Shown here: in pieces, positions 1 through 8,304 of the stretch
How the letters are laid out: each line of letters begins with the position of its first letter
How positions within the stretch are numbered: the first letter of the stretch is position 1
DNA from: Streptomyces sp. NBC_00287
Lineage (GTDB): Bacteria; Actinomycetota; Actinomycetes; Streptomycetales; Streptomycetaceae
Direction: 5' to 3'
Assembly: GCF_036173105.1 (NCBI RefSeq)
Contig: NZ_CP108053.1
Coordinates: 4,402,001 to 4,466,000 of the forward strand
Length of the DNA: 64,000 bases
Translations under genes and position numbers: made by a program
Notes under the pieces: model-generated
Seen by the model: only the letters and a program-made list of their open reading frames with translations
The model's database searches: none
Told to the model about the DNA's origin: nothing

Positions 1-705
1 GTGGCCGAGCGCGGGCATCGCGTTGAAGAGGTGCGTCGCTACGGTCGCGCCCGCGTCGATCGCCTCCACGGTCTGCTCGTACGTCGCGTCCGTGTGCCCG
101 ATCGCCGCGATGACGCCGTGTTCGGCGAGAAGCCTGACGGAGTCGATGCCGCCGGGGAGTTCGGTGGCGAGGGTGACCATCTTCGCCTTGCCGCGCGCCG
201 CGTCGATCAGCTTGCGGACCTCAGCCGGGTCCGGGTCGCGCAGCAGCTCCTCGGAGTGCGCGCCCTTGCGGCACGGGGAGATGAACGGGCCCTCGAAGTG
301 GATCCCGGCGATGTCGCCCTGCTCGGCGAGCTCGGAGAGGAGGCCTGCGCGCTGGGTGAGGAAGTCCATGTCGCCGGTGACGGTGGAGGCGACGAGGGTG
401 GTGGTGCCGTGTCTGCGGTGGGTGTCGATGCCCTTCAGCACGTCGTCGACGGTGCCCGAAGTGAAGGAGGCTCCGCCTCCGCCGTGGTTGTGGATGTCTA
501 CGAAGCCGGGTACTACGTAGTGGCCGGATACGTCGATGACCTGGGCGTTCTCTTGAGCGCTCGCGGAGATTCGGTCACCCTCGACGACCACCTGGCCGCC
601 GTCGACCACTCCTGTGGGCATTACTACGCGGGCGCCCTTGAGGACCAGCTGCGGGCCGGTGGGGGCTTGGCGCGCAGTTCCCCGCGCCCCTGAGGGGGTT
701 GCCAT
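1..705 (-). CDS. nagA: N-acetylglucosamine-6-phosphate deacetylase, C-terminal part outside the window
   Basis: Removes acetate from GlcNAc-6-phosphate to give glucosamine-6-phosphate in the cytoplasm. The first 235 codons are present; the family is usually about 380 aa, so roughly 145 codons lie beyond the left edge. Visible family motifs, in order: the metal-binding HNHGGGG near residue 65, HFEGPF, GHTDAT, and THLFNAMPALGH at the cut edge. The ATG at 705 shares one base with the stop of the upstream kinase (TGATG), so the two are probably translationally coupled. The first 20 or so residues (Ala, Thr, Gly and Pro rich) are encoded by a copy of a dispersed Streptomyces repeat and do not look like ordinary NagA sequence. 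Confidence 0.93.
   Translation of the reverse strand, partial: MATPSGARGTARQAPTGPQLVLKGARVVMPTGVVDGGQVVVEGDRISASAQENAQVIDVSGHYVVPGFVDIHNHGGGGASFTSGTVDDVLKGIDTHRRHGTTTLVASTVTGDMDFLTQRAGLLSELAEQGDIAGIHFEGPFISPCRKGAHSEELLRDPDPAEVRKLIDAARGKAKMVTLATELPGGIDSVRLLAEHGVIAAIGHTDATYEQTVEAIDAGATVATHLFNAMPALGH
664..698 (-). repeat. Dispersed Streptomyces repeat, copy 1 (inside nagA start)
   Basis: On the minus strand this reads TCAGGGGCGCGGGGAACTGC followed by GCG. The same core occurs at 18281-18311 (plus) and 35472-35522 (minus), with a diverged relative at 34595-34675. It is normally intergenic; here it supplies the first codons of nagA. Confidence 0.75.
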
Positions 706-1649
706 CAGGTCGATTCCTCCTGGATCCGAGTTGTAGTCGTCAGCAGGTCCCAGGCCAGGAGGCCCGCACCCAGACAGCCCGCCGTGTCCCCCAGAGCCGC
801 CGGGACGATCTCCGGCAGCTTCTGGAACGTGACCCTCCGCCGGACGGCGTCCCGCAGTGGTGTGAACAAGGTTTCCCCCGCCTCGGCGAGGCCGCCACCG
901 ATGATCAGGGTGCGCGGGTCCAGCAGGGTGAGGGCGGTGACCAGGCCGTCGGCGAGGGCGTCGATGGCGTCCTGCCAGACTCGTACGGCGTTCGGGTCGC
1001 CGGACATGACGGCGTTCGCGCAGTCGGCCGCGTCTGCGTCGGGGTTGCCGCTCGCCTTGGCCCAGGCCTCGCTGACCGCAGCGGCGGACGCGAGCCGTTC
1101 TAGGCAGCCGCGCTGGCCGCAGGGGCAGGGGGTGCCTCCGGGGCGTACGACGACATGGCCGATCTCGCCCGCGAAACCGTGCGCCCCGGCCTCCACCCGG
1201 CCGTCCACGCCGATCGCGCCCGCGATACCGGTGCCGAGCGCCACGAACAGAAACCGGTCGGCGCCCCGGCCCGCGCCGACGCGGCCCTCGGCGAGACCGC
1301 CGGTGCGCACGTCGTGGCCGAGGGCGGCAGGGATGCCCAGCTCGGTGCGGATCAGCTCGCGCAGGGGTACGTCGCGCCAGCCCAGGTTGGCCGAGTAGGC
1401 GGCGACGCCGGCCGCGTCGTCGACGATGCCGGGGACGGCGATTCCGGCCGCGGCCGCCGGTTCGCCGAAGGTTTCGGCGCCGTGGGCGCGCAGTTCGGCG
1501 GCGAAGTCGAGGATGCCGGCGACCACCGCGTCGGGGCCGCGCTCGCGTCCGGTCGGTCGGCGGGCCTGGTACAGCAGAGCGCCGTCCGCCCCGACCAGGG
1601 CGGCCTTCATCCCGGTGCCGCCCACGTCGAGGGCGATGACATGTCTCAC
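705..1649 (-). CDS. nagK: ROK-family sugar kinase, probably N-acetylglucosamine kinase
   Basis: Phosphorylates a sugar, most likely GlcNAc, with ATP to supply the NagA substrate. It has 314 residues, normal for the ROK family. The N-terminus has the phosphate-binding DVGGTGMKAAL; the middle has the ROK zinc signature, EIGH followed by GGTPCPCGQRGCLE, with its Cys ligands and His. The GTG start at 1649 fits a leaderless transcript: CACACT lies 6 nt upstream and there is no Shine-Dalgarno. It is the first gene of an operon with nagA (1-nt overlap). Two DasR-type operator sequences lie 28-61 nt upstream, which fits GlcNAc induction. Kinase specificity is inferred from context; the motif only proves a ROK kinase. 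Confidence 0.88.
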   Translation of the reverse strand: MRHVIALDVGGTGMKAALVGADGALLYQARRPTGRERGPDAVVAGILDFAAELRAHGAETFGEPAAAAGIAVPGIVDDAAGVAAYSANLGWRDVPLRELIRTELGIPAALGHDVRTGGLAEGRVGAGRGADRFLFVALGTGIAGAIGVDGRVEAGAHGFAGEIGHVVVRPGGTPCPCGQRGCLERLASAAAVSEAWAKASGNPDADAADCANAVMSGDPNAVRVWQDAIDALADGLVTALTLLDPRTLIIGGGLAEAGETLFTPLRDAVRRRVTFQKLPEIVPAALGDTAGCLGAGLLAWDLLTTTTRIQEEST

Positions 1650-1676
1650 GGGGACAGTGTGGCCCGTTGACCCGGG

Positions 1677-1692
1677 AGAGGTCTAGTCCACT
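1677..1692. promoter_or_regulatory. DasR-responsive element (dre) 1, nagK upstream
   Basis: AGAGGTCTAGTCCACT matches 13 of 16 positions of the dre consensus ACTGGTCTAGACCACT as I remember it. It lies 28 nt upstream of the nagK start, in the region shared with the divergent lipoprotein gene. Confidence 0.72.
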
Positions 1693-1694
1693 CA

Positions 1695-1710
1695 CGTGGT
1701 GTAGACCTTA
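1695..1710. promoter_or_regulatory. DasR-responsive element (dre) 2
   Basis: CGTGGTGTAGACCTTA keeps the TGGT-TAGACC core (about 11 of 16 positions). It sits 2 nt after dre 1 and 46 nt before the GTG of the lipoprotein gene. A tandem dre pair suggests coordinate control of both divergent transcripts. Confidence 0.6.
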
Positions 1711-1755
1711 TGACGTTGTATCGAAAGTTTTCGCAGGGTTGGGGCTGGAAGAGCA

Positions 1756-3018
1756 GTGCAGCGGCGTAGGGCAGGAATGATCGCGGTGGTGTCCGCACTG
1801 GGCATGACGGCGGTTCTGGGCGGCTGCGGCCTGACCGGAGGGTCGGACGAGGTCACGCTGAGACTGGTCGCCGCCGACTACGGCGACAGCGCGGCGAACA
1901 GCTCCGAGAAGTACTGGGACTCGCTGGTCGAGGAGTACGAGAAGGCCCACCCGGATGTAAACGTCGAGGTCAGCGTCTACTCCTGGACCGAGGTCGACCG
2001 CAAGGTCAAGGAGATGGTGGACGCCGGGAAGGCCCCTGACCTCGCGCAGATCGGGGCGTACGCCGATTACGCGAAGGCCGGGAAGCTGTACACCGCAAGC
2101 GAGCTGCTCTCCATCACCACGCAGGCCGACTTCGTCTCGCAGCTCGCCGCCGCGGGAGCGGTCAACGGAGTCCAGTACGGGATGCCGTTCGCGTCCTCCA
2201 CACGCCTGCTCTTCTACAACAAGTCCCTCTTCGAGCAGGTCGGCATCGCTCCCCCCGAGACCTGGGAGGAGCTGGCCGCCGACGCCGAGGCGCTGAAGGC
2301 GGACGGGGTGAAGTTCCCGTACGCCCTGCCGCTCGGGCCCGAGGAGGCGCAGGCCGAGACCATGCAGTGGCTGCTCAGCGGCGGGGGCGGCTACACCGAC
2401 ACCAATGTCGGCACCTACGGCATCGACTCCGCGGAGAACGTCGAGACCTTCGACTGGCTGAAGGACGAGCTGGTGGACAAGGACCTGACGGGACCGGTCG
2501 CGCCCGCCTCGCTGAATCGCGCCGACGCCTTCGAGGCGTTCACGGACGGCGAGGTCGGCATGCTCAACGGGCATCCCTCGCTGATGAAGGCGGCCGCCGC
2601 GAAGGGCGTGAAGTTCGGCATGGTGCCGATGCCGGGCGCCGACGGGCCGAGCAAGATCTCCATGGGCGTCGCCGACTGGATGATGGCCTTCAAACAGAAC
2701 GGCCATGCCGAGGAGATCGGGGACTTCCTCGACTTCGTCTACGACGACAAGAACGTCCTCTCCTTCTCGCGCGAGTACGACCTGCTGCCCGTGACGAACT
2801 CGGTCTGGGACACCATGAGCGCGGCCGAGGAGGACGCGGACCTCAAGCCCTTCCTCAAGGCACTCCCCGCCTCCGAGCTCTACCCGGTCGGGCGTACCTC
2901 CTGGGCGGCGGTGAGCGCGGCCGTGAAGGAGAACATCGGCAAGGCGGTCACCGGCAGCCCGTCCACCGTGCTGCGCGAGCTCCAGGTGACCGCGGTGGCT
3001 GCGGAGAACGCCGAGTAG
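1756..3018 (+). CDS. ABC-transporter extracellular sugar-binding lipoprotein
   Basis: A 420-aa family 1 solute-binding protein that would sit on the outer face of the membrane and deliver a carbohydrate to an ABC permease. The N-terminus RRR, a hydrophobic stretch and the lipobox LGGC predict a lipoprotein with Cys near residue 24. Typical features follow: VNVEVSVYSWTEVDRKVKEM, a mid-protein MPFASSTRLLFYNKSLFEQ, and ADWMMAFKQN. GTG at 1756 is chosen because the arginines of the signal peptide follow it; an ATG at 1777 would lose them. No permease genes are adjacent, so it may use distant permeases and the MsiK ATPase encoded at 32773. The shared promoter with nagK and the dre pair suggest an amino-sugar ligand; this is inference. 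Confidence 0.85.
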   Translation: MQRRRAGMIAVVSALGMTAVLGGCGLTGGSDEVTLRLVAADYGDSAANSSEKYWDSLVEEYEKAHPDVNVEVSVYSWTEVDRKVKEMVDAGKAPDLAQIGAYADYAKAGKLYTASELLSITTQADFVSQLAAAGAVNGVQYGMPFASSTRLLFYNKSLFEQVGIAPPETWEELAADAEALKADGVKFPYALPLGPEEAQAETMQWLLSGGGGYTDTNVGTYGIDSAENVETFDWLKDELVDKDLTGPVAPASLNRADAFEAFTDGEVGMLNGHPSLMKAAAAKGVKFGMVPMPGADGPSKISMGVADWMMAFKQNGHAEEIGDFLDFVYDDKNVLSFSREYDLLPVTNSVWDTMSAAEEDADLKPFLKALPASELYPVGRTSWAAVSAAVKENIGKAVTGSPSTVLRELQVTAVAAENAE

Positions 3019-3053
3019 CACGGCTGTCAGTGCCGGGAGCTACGGTGCCGGGT

Positions 3054-3287
3054 ATGGAAAAGGAGCCGCTGCACCCCAGGGAACGGTCCATCCTCGCCCT
3101 GGAACGCCGCGGCTTCCCCGGCCCCGGCGCCAAGGAACGGGCGATACGCGAGGAACTGGGCCTGGCCCCCGTCCGCTACTACCAGCTCCTCAACGCCCTC
3201 CTGGACGACGAACGCGCCCTGGCCCACGACCCGGTGACGGTCAACCGTCTGCGCAGAGTGCGGGATTCACGGCGAGCGGAGCGGTGA
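3054..3287 (+). CDS. DUF3263-type small protein, putative DNA-binding
   Basis: A 77-aa Arg-rich protein. LHPRERSILALERRGF at residues 6-21 and the following helices resemble DUF3263 proteins, which look like helix-turn-helix domains; the function is unknown. The ATG at 3054 has TACGGT 7 nt upstream (3041-3046) and no Shine-Dalgarno, pointing to a leaderless mRNA. It lies between the sugar-binding protein and otsB in the same direction but seems to have its own promoter. Confidence 0.75.
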   Translation: MEKEPLHPRERSILALERRGFPGPGAKERAIREELGLAPVRYYQLLNALLDDERALAHDPVTVNRLRRVRDSRRAER

Positions 3288-3331
3288 CGTCCTGCTGACC
3301 GGAGCAGGCGGAGCTGGATAGGGTCCCCCGT

Positions 3332-4189
3332 ATGGGCAGCCACACGGACTCGACCCCCCTGCCGACCCCCTCCACCCCCGCCGGACGGGCCGGTCTCGAC
3401 GCGCTCCTCGCCGAGCCGGCGCGGGCGGTGATCGCGCTCGACTTCGACGGGACGCTCGCACCGATCGTGCCGGACCCCGAGCAGGCGCGTGCGCACCCGG
3501 ACGCGGTGACCGCACTCGCCGCACTCGCGCCGAAGGTGGCCGCCGTCGCGGTGGTCACCGGACGCCCGGCCGGTGTCGCGGTCCGCTACGGCGGGTTCGC
3601 CGGGGTTCCCGGCCTGGAGCACCTCGTCGTCCTCGGCCACTACGGCGCCGAGCGCTGGGACGCCGTCACCGGCACCGTCAGCGCCCCCGCCCCCGACCCC
3701 GGGGTCGCCGCCGTCCGCGCGGAACTGCCCGGCGTCCTCGACGGCGTCGGTGCCTGGCGCGGCACCTGGATCGAGGAGAAGGGCCGCGCGGTCGCCGTAC
3801 ACACCCGCCGGGCCACCGATCCGCAGGCCGCCTTCGAAGCGCTGCGCGAACCCCTCGCCGAGCTCGCCGCCCGGCACGGCCTGATCGTCGAACCGGGCCG
3901 TCTGGTCCTGGAACTGCGGCCACCCGGCATGGACAAGGGCGTCGCCCTGCTGGACTACGTCCGCGAGATCGACGCGACCTCGGTCCTCTACGCCGGTGAC
4001 GACCTGGGCGACCTGCCCGCCTACGCGGCCGTCGACAAACTCCGCACCGACGGCACCCCGGGCCTGCTGGTGTGCAGCAGCGGCAGCGAGGAGGTTCCGG
4101 AGCTGGAGGCGAAGGCGGACGTGGTGGTGAAGGGTCCGGCGGGGGTGGTGGGCCTGCTCAGCACACTGGCGGCCCACCTACAGAGCTAG
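3332..4189 (+). CDS. otsB: Trehalose-6-phosphate phosphatase
   Basis: Hydrolyses trehalose-6-phosphate to trehalose in the OtsAB route. It has 285 residues. The HAD nucleophile motif LDFDGT is at residues 36-41 (D37 and D39), followed by VTGRPAG, an Arg/Glu cap region, GMDKGVALLDYV with the HAD lysine, and YAGDDLGDLPAY with the metal-binding Asp pair. The ATG at 3332 follows TAGGGT by 7 nt, so the transcript is probably leaderless. The partner synthase otsA is not in this window. The stop codon lies in a CTAG tetramer shared with the convergent gene. Confidence 0.93.
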   Translation: MGSHTDSTPLPTPSTPAGRAGLDALLAEPARAVIALDFDGTLAPIVPDPEQARAHPDAVTALAALAPKVAAVAVVTGRPAGVAVRYGGFAGVPGLEHLVVLGHYGAERWDAVTGTVSAPAPDPGVAAVRAELPGVLDGVGAWRGTWIEEKGRAVAVHTRRATDPQAAFEALREPLAELAARHGLIVEPGRLVLELRPPGMDKGVALLDYVREIDATSVLYAGDDLGDLPAYAAVDKLRTDGTPGLLVCSSGSEEVPELEAKADVVVKGPAGVVGLLSTLAAHLQS

Positions 4190-5115
4190 TTCTTGACCTG
4201 TCCGGCCTTCAGCCACAGCTGGTCCAGCAGGACGTCGCACTTGTCGCCATTCCCGCAGGAAATCACGATGGTGTTGGTGCCCTTGTTGAGCGTCGGCCAC
4301 ACGTAGGTCTCGGTCCAGGCCTTCGCGTAGTCACCCTCGCCGGCTTTCGCGAAGTTGCTGAGGTTCATCTTGCTGCCGAACACCTTGCCGTTGACGGTGA
4401 GCGTCATCGACTGATCCTTGCCGGGGACGCTGTAGCGCGTGAACAGCGTGTAGACGCCCTCTTCCGGGATACCGTCGACGCTCCAGGTGACCGAGGCACC
4501 GCTCTGGTTGAGACCCGTGACATAGCTGCCGGAGTTGGCGCCCGTCACATCCGAGGCAAGGCCCACGCCCGGCGAGAGCCGCAGCGACTTCGCGTCGGAC
4601 TTCGGCAGTTCCGCCTTCTCCCCGGCACTGCTGCTGGCCGAAGGACTCGAGTCCTTGCTCTCGCCCTGCGTCGGCGTCGAGTCGGCCTGGTTGCCGCCGC
4701 CCTTGTCGCCGTCGTCGCCGCCCGCCATCGCCACCGCGATGCCGATGACGACCGCGGCGACCACCGCGATGGCGCCGATCAGCAGCCCCTTGGTGTTCGG
4801 ACCGCGTCCGCGGCCGTTGCCGCCGCCGTAGGACGGCAGCTGCTGCTGGGTGGTCGGCGCGCTGCCCGGGAAGGTCTCCGGGGCCGCGTAGTGCGCGTTC
4901 GGCTGGCCGTACGTGCCCTGCTGCGGCGGCACCTGCGGGGCCGTCTGCTGGCCGTACTGGCGCTGGCCGACCGGACGGGTCCGGTTCATCGCGTTCGGGT
5001 AGCCGTAGCCACTCGACGGAGGCTGGGCGCCGTTGGCCTGCCCGTCGGCGTAGAGGTAGCCGAACGGGTCGTCGTCCTCGGGCGGCGTGCTCGCCCCGTT
5101 GTTACCGGACGTCAT
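4186..5115 (-). CDS. Membrane-anchored protein with C-terminal carbohydrate-binding-like domain
   Basis: A 309-aa protein. Residues 1-110 are Gln, Pro, Tyr and Gly rich and low complexity (cytoplasmic). A single membrane helix (GLLIGAIAVVAAVVIGIAVA) follows, then a Ser/Thr-rich linker, and a C-terminal domain of about 130 aa with YTLFTRYSVPG, LTVNGK and a closing LLDQLWLKAG that reads like a CBM6/CBM35 beta-sandwich. It probably displays a sugar-binding domain on the cell surface; the ligand is unknown. The start at 5115 is chosen over a GTG at 5133 because GAGGAG lies 10 nt upstream. Its stop shares CTAG with otsB. Confidence 0.75.
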   Translation of the reverse strand: MTSGNNGASTPPEDDDPFGYLYADGQANGAQPPSSGYGYPNAMNRTRPVGQRQYGQQTAPQVPPQQGTYGQPNAHYAAPETFPGSAPTTQQQLPSYGGGNGRGRGPNTKGLLIGAIAVVAAVVIGIAVAMAGGDDGDKGGGNQADSTPTQGESKDSSPSASSSAGEKAELPKSDAKSLRLSPGVGLASDVTGANSGSYVTGLNQSGASVTWSVDGIPEEGVYTLFTRYSVPGKDQSMTLTVNGKVFGSKMNLSNFAKAGEGDYAKAWTETYVWPTLNKGTNTIVISCGNGDKCDVLLDQLWLKAGQVKN

Positions 5116-5234
5116 CCCTTTGGTACTCCTCACCAGGTGCGGGCGGATGCGGTACGTGTGGCGAATGGCGAGCCTACCCGCTCTGGCTGGCCCAAACGGG
5201 TGACTCGGACCGCATCAGCTCGCTGACCTGGGGC

Positions 5235-6884
5235 TCATCCCGCACGTCTGTGCTGTTTGGGACGAGATCGTTTCTCTACGTACATCCGCTCGTCGGCGGA
5301 CTTCAACACCTCGTCCGCGGTCATGCCGCAGTGCGCCCACCCGATACCGAAGCTGGCGCCCACCCGCATGGCGCGGCCGTCGACCCGGATCGGCTGGATG
5401 ATCTCGTTGCGCAGCCGTACGGCCAGGTCCTGGGCGTCGGCCCGGCCGAGCCCGTCGGCCAGAACCACGAACTCGTCGCCGCCGAGCCGGGCCACGGTGT
5501 CGCCGTCCCGGACCTGCCGGGACAGCCGGCGGGCGACCTCGATGAGGACCGCGTCACCGGCGTTGTGCCCGAACCGGTCGTTGATCGACTTGAAGCCGTC
5601 GAGGTCGCAGAAGAGCACCGCGAGCCCCTTGGTGCCGTCGTCGTGTTCACTCTCAGGGGCGACGGTGTGCACATGGTGGTCGAATCCGTCGAGGGCGTCG
5701 GTGCCGGGCCGGAAGTCGAAGCCGTGGCCGTTGACGTCGTAGGCGGGGTGGCCGAACGCGGCGTCCATGGACTCCAGGGCGCCGGCGTGGGTGGGGCGCT
5801 GGCACAGCCGCGAGGAGAGGCGGGCGCGCAGCTCGGCGGAGTTCGGCAGCCCGGTCAGGGAGTCGTGGGAGGCGCGGTGGGCGAGCTGGAGCTCGCGCCG
5901 CTTGCGCTCCTCTATGTCCTCGACGTGGGTGAGCAGAAAGCGGGGGCCGTCGGCTGCGTCGGCGACGACGCTGTTGCGCAGGGACACCCAGACGTACGTA
6001 CCGTCCCGGCGCCCGAGCCTGAGCTCCGCCCGGCCGCCCTCGGCGGAGGTCCTGAGCAGGGTGCCGATGTCCTCGGGGTGGACGAGGTCGGAGAAGGAGT
6101 AGCGGCGCATCGCGGAGGCGGGGCGGCCGAGGAGGCGGCAGAGCGCGTCGTTGGTCCTGAGGATGCGGCCGTGCTGGTCGCCGCCCATCTCGGCGATGGC
6201 CATGCCGGAGGGGGCGTACTCGAAGGCCTGCCTGAAGCTTTCCTCGCTGGCCCTGAGGGCCTGCTGCTCGCGCTCGAGCCTGACCAGTGCCCGCTGCATA
6301 TTCGCGCGTAGACGCGCGTTGCTGATCGCGATGGCGGCCTGGAACGCGTACATCTGCAGGGCCTCGCGCCCCCATGCGCCCGGCAGCCGGCCGTTGCGCG
6401 GGCGGTCCACGGACAGGACGCCGATCAGCTCGCCGCTGCCGCCGTGCGCGTCCGGGGTGTACATGGGTGCGAAGAGTCGGTCCGAGGGGTGCCACTCGTC
6501 CTCGAAGCGGGGCGCGGGCCCGTCGGTGTACCACTGCGGGACGTCGTCGTCGTCGAGGACCCAGCCCTCGGTGTGCGGAATGAAGACCAGGTCGCCCCAG
6601 TGCTCGCCCATGCTCAGCCGGCGCTCCCAGGACTCGCGGGAGCCGGTGCGGCCGGTGATCAGCGCCTCGGCGGCGGGGTTGCCGGCGAGGGCGGCGACGA
6701 CGAGGTCGCCGTCGGGCCGGACCAGGTTGACGCACGCCAGCTCGTAGCCGAGGCCGGTGACGACGCCGTCGGCGACGGTCTGCAGTGTGTCGGCCAGGCT
6801 GCGCGCGGTGTTCATGTCCGCCATGACCTGGTGCAGTTGTCGCAGGGTCGCAAGACGGACGTACGGCTCCGACTCGGTCTCCAT
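5235..6884 (-). CDS. cdgB: Diguanylate cyclase, GAF-PAS-GGDEF, CdgB-like
   Basis: Makes cyclic di-GMP from two GTP; in Streptomyces this second messenger holds BldD on DNA and delays sporulation. It has 549 residues: an N-terminal GAF-like domain (about 15-190), a PAS/PAC domain (about 215-335), then GGDEF with the intact signature RLGGDEF (468-472) and an RDGD inhibitory I-site 5 residues earlier, so product inhibition is expected. No EAL domain. ATG 6884 is chosen because GGGAGG lies about 8 nt upstream and METESEPYVRLATLRQLHQ matches the CdgB N-terminus as I remember it. A palindrome lies 153-168 nt upstream. Confidence 0.92.
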   Translation of the reverse strand: METESEPYVRLATLRQLHQVMADMNTARSLADTLQTVADGVVTGLGYELACVNLVRPDGDLVVAALAGNPAAEALITGRTGSRESWERRLSMGEHWGDLVFIPHTEGWVLDDDDVPQWYTDGPAPRFEDEWHPSDRLFAPMYTPDAHGGSGELIGVLSVDRPRNGRLPGAWGREALQMYAFQAAIAISNARLRANMQRALVRLEREQQALRASEESFRQAFEYAPSGMAIAEMGGDQHGRILRTNDALCRLLGRPASAMRRYSFSDLVHPEDIGTLLRTSAEGGRAELRLGRRDGTYVWVSLRNSVVADAADGPRFLLTHVEDIEERKRRELQLAHRASHDSLTGLPNSAELRARLSSRLCQRPTHAGALESMDAAFGHPAYDVNGHGFDFRPGTDALDGFDHHVHTVAPESEHDDGTKGLAVLFCDLDGFKSINDRFGHNAGDAVLIEVARRLSRQVRDGDTVARLGGDEFVVLADGLGRADAQDLAVRLRNEIIQPIRVDGRAMRVGASFGIGWAHCGMTADEVLKSADERMYVEKRSRPKQHRRAG

Positions 6885-7036
6885 GCTCGCCCTCCCCCCG
6901 AGACCTCGCAGCGAATCAAGGGTTGTCTTCGGCGTCTTTTCGGTACGGTGCCCTTGCCGTTCTTGATGAAGCTTCCCCGCCACTGAATCACAGCGCGCTG
7001 CCCACTCGGTACACAGGGTCAACAATTAATGGCCCT

Positions 7037-7052
7037 TGTGACTCAAGTCACA
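7037..7052. promoter_or_regulatory. Palindrome in the cdgB / flavin reductase intergenic region, possible BldD site
   Basis: TGTGACT-CA-AGTCACA, 7-bp arms with a 2-nt centre, in the 325-bp gap between cdgB and the divergent flavin reductase gene. BldD controls cdgB in S. coelicolor, and the half-sites resemble the BldD box, but the spacing is one base short of the consensus I recall. The rest of the gap is AT-richer and holds no gene I can support. Confidence 0.4.
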
Positions 7053-7209
7053 GCGAAAGATGAACAATTGAGCGGGGTTTCTGCGTTTTTCCTGTGCGTT
7101 TACTGAACGCAAAGTTTGTGTGCTGTCTGCTGTCGGTCGGAGGTCCTAGGTCCGTTCTCGGCCCCGGGCCCGATGCGACACCCTAGCCCCGGAGATTAGC
7201 GTTTCCGGC

Positions 7210-7788
7210 GTGCCGAACACTCCCCCTGCCGCGCCCGCCCCGATCACCGCACCGCCCGTCGCCGGGCATGCTGAGGGGGTGAGCAACGACGAGTTCCGCG
7301 CCGCCATGTCCCGGCTGGCCGCGGGCGTGGTCCTGGTGACCGCCTACGAACCCCCGCTCGCCGCCGACGGGCCGAAGGGCGAGGACGTCGGGATGACGGC
7401 GACGGCGTTCATGTCGGTCTCCCTGGACCCGCCCCTGGTCCTGGTCAGCCTGCGCACGGGCGCCCGGATGGACGACCTGCTCGACGAGCAGCCCTTCTGG
7501 GCGGTCTCCGTCCTCTCCGAGAGCCAGCGGCACATCGCCGGCCGCTTCGCCATGAAGGGCCGTATCAGCGACCGGCTCCTCTTCGAGGACATCCCGTACG
7601 TCCGCGGCGCGGCGACCGGCGCCGCACTGGTGGGCGGCGCGCTGGCCCAGCTGGAGTGCCGGACCGAGCAGCGGATGATCGCGGGCGACCACACGCTGGT
7701 GATCGGCCGCGTCCTGACGGCGAGCGTGCCGAGCGCGGAGGGCGGGCCGTTGACGTATTTCCGTGGTCGCTATCGCCAATTGGGCTGA
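7210..7788 (+). CDS. Flavin reductase-like FMN-binding protein
   Basis: A 192-aa protein with the split-barrel flavin reductase fold: FRAAMSRLAAGVVLVTA, then GMTATAFMSVSLDPPLVLVSL (FMN phosphate contact), FWAVSVLSESQ, and a closing PLTYFRGRYRQL. Such proteins supply reduced flavin to monooxygenases; no monooxygenase is adjacent, so the partner is unknown. GTG 7210 is supported by TAGCGT 7 nt upstream (leaderless); the alternative GTG at 7279 would begin just before the conserved domain. Confidence 0.85.
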   Translation: MPNTPPAAPAPITAPPVAGHAEGVSNDEFRAAMSRLAAGVVLVTAYEPPLAADGPKGEDVGMTATAFMSVSLDPPLVLVSLRTGARMDDLLDEQPFWAVSVLSESQRHIAGRFAMKGRISDRLLFEDIPYVRGAATGAALVGGALAQLECRTEQRMIAGDHTLVIGRVLTASVPSAEGGPLTYFRGRYRQLG

Positions 7789-7836
7789 GCCGGAATTCAT
7801 ATGACCGCGCGTGAAGGTACGGCCTAGGGTGCGCGC

Positions 7837-8304
7837 ATGACGACGACCGGACCCCGCCTGGAATCCCTCACGCCGAAGAATGTCGAGGACGCGCTCGCCA
7901 TCCGGATCCGCCCGGACCAGGAGCACGCCGTCGAACCCGTCGCGCACTCGCTCGCCGAGGCCTATGTCCGGCCCGGCGCCGCCTGGCCCCGCCTGATCGT
8001 CGACGACGGCCGGACGGTCGGCTTCCTGATGGCGTTCCTCGACATCGACTGGAAGGGCGACGGCACCCTCTTCCGCTCCGGCCTGTGGCGCCTGAACATC
8101 GCGGCGCAGGAACAGGGCCGGGGCTACGGCCGCTTCGCGGTCGAGTCCGTGGCGCAGGAGCTGCGCCGCCGGGGCGGGAAGGAGATGTACGTCACCTGGC
8201 ATCCCGGCCCGACCGGTCCCGAGGGGTTCTATCTCGGGCTCGGCTTCGAGCCGAACGGGGAGACCAGCGGGGGCCAGACGGTCGGGGTCCTGGAGCTCTC
8301 CTAG
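7837..8304 (+). CDS. GNAT-family N-acetyltransferase
   Basis: A 155-aa acetyl-CoA-dependent acyltransferase. The acetyl-CoA loop is seen as NIAAQEQGRGYGRFAVE (residues 86-102), followed by the C-terminal GFYLGLGFEPNGE. The layout resembles spermine/spermidine-type GNATs, but the substrate cannot be told. TAGGGT lies 6 nt before the ATG (leaderless). The stop overlaps that of the convergent sigma factor gene in a CTAG. Confidence 0.85.
   Translation: MTTTGPRLESLTPKNVEDALAIRIRPDQEHAVEPVAHSLAEAYVRPGAAWPRLIVDDGRTVGFLMAFLDIDWKGDGTLFRSGLWRLNIAAQEQGRGYGRFAVESVAQELRRRGGKEMYVTWHPGPTGPEGFYLGLGFEPNGETSGGQTVGVLELS

Noticed and set aside
1..693. A long open frame on the plus strand at the left edge
   Set aside because: The minus strand encodes NagA with clear metal-binding and THLFNAMPALGH motifs, so the plus frame is its shadow.
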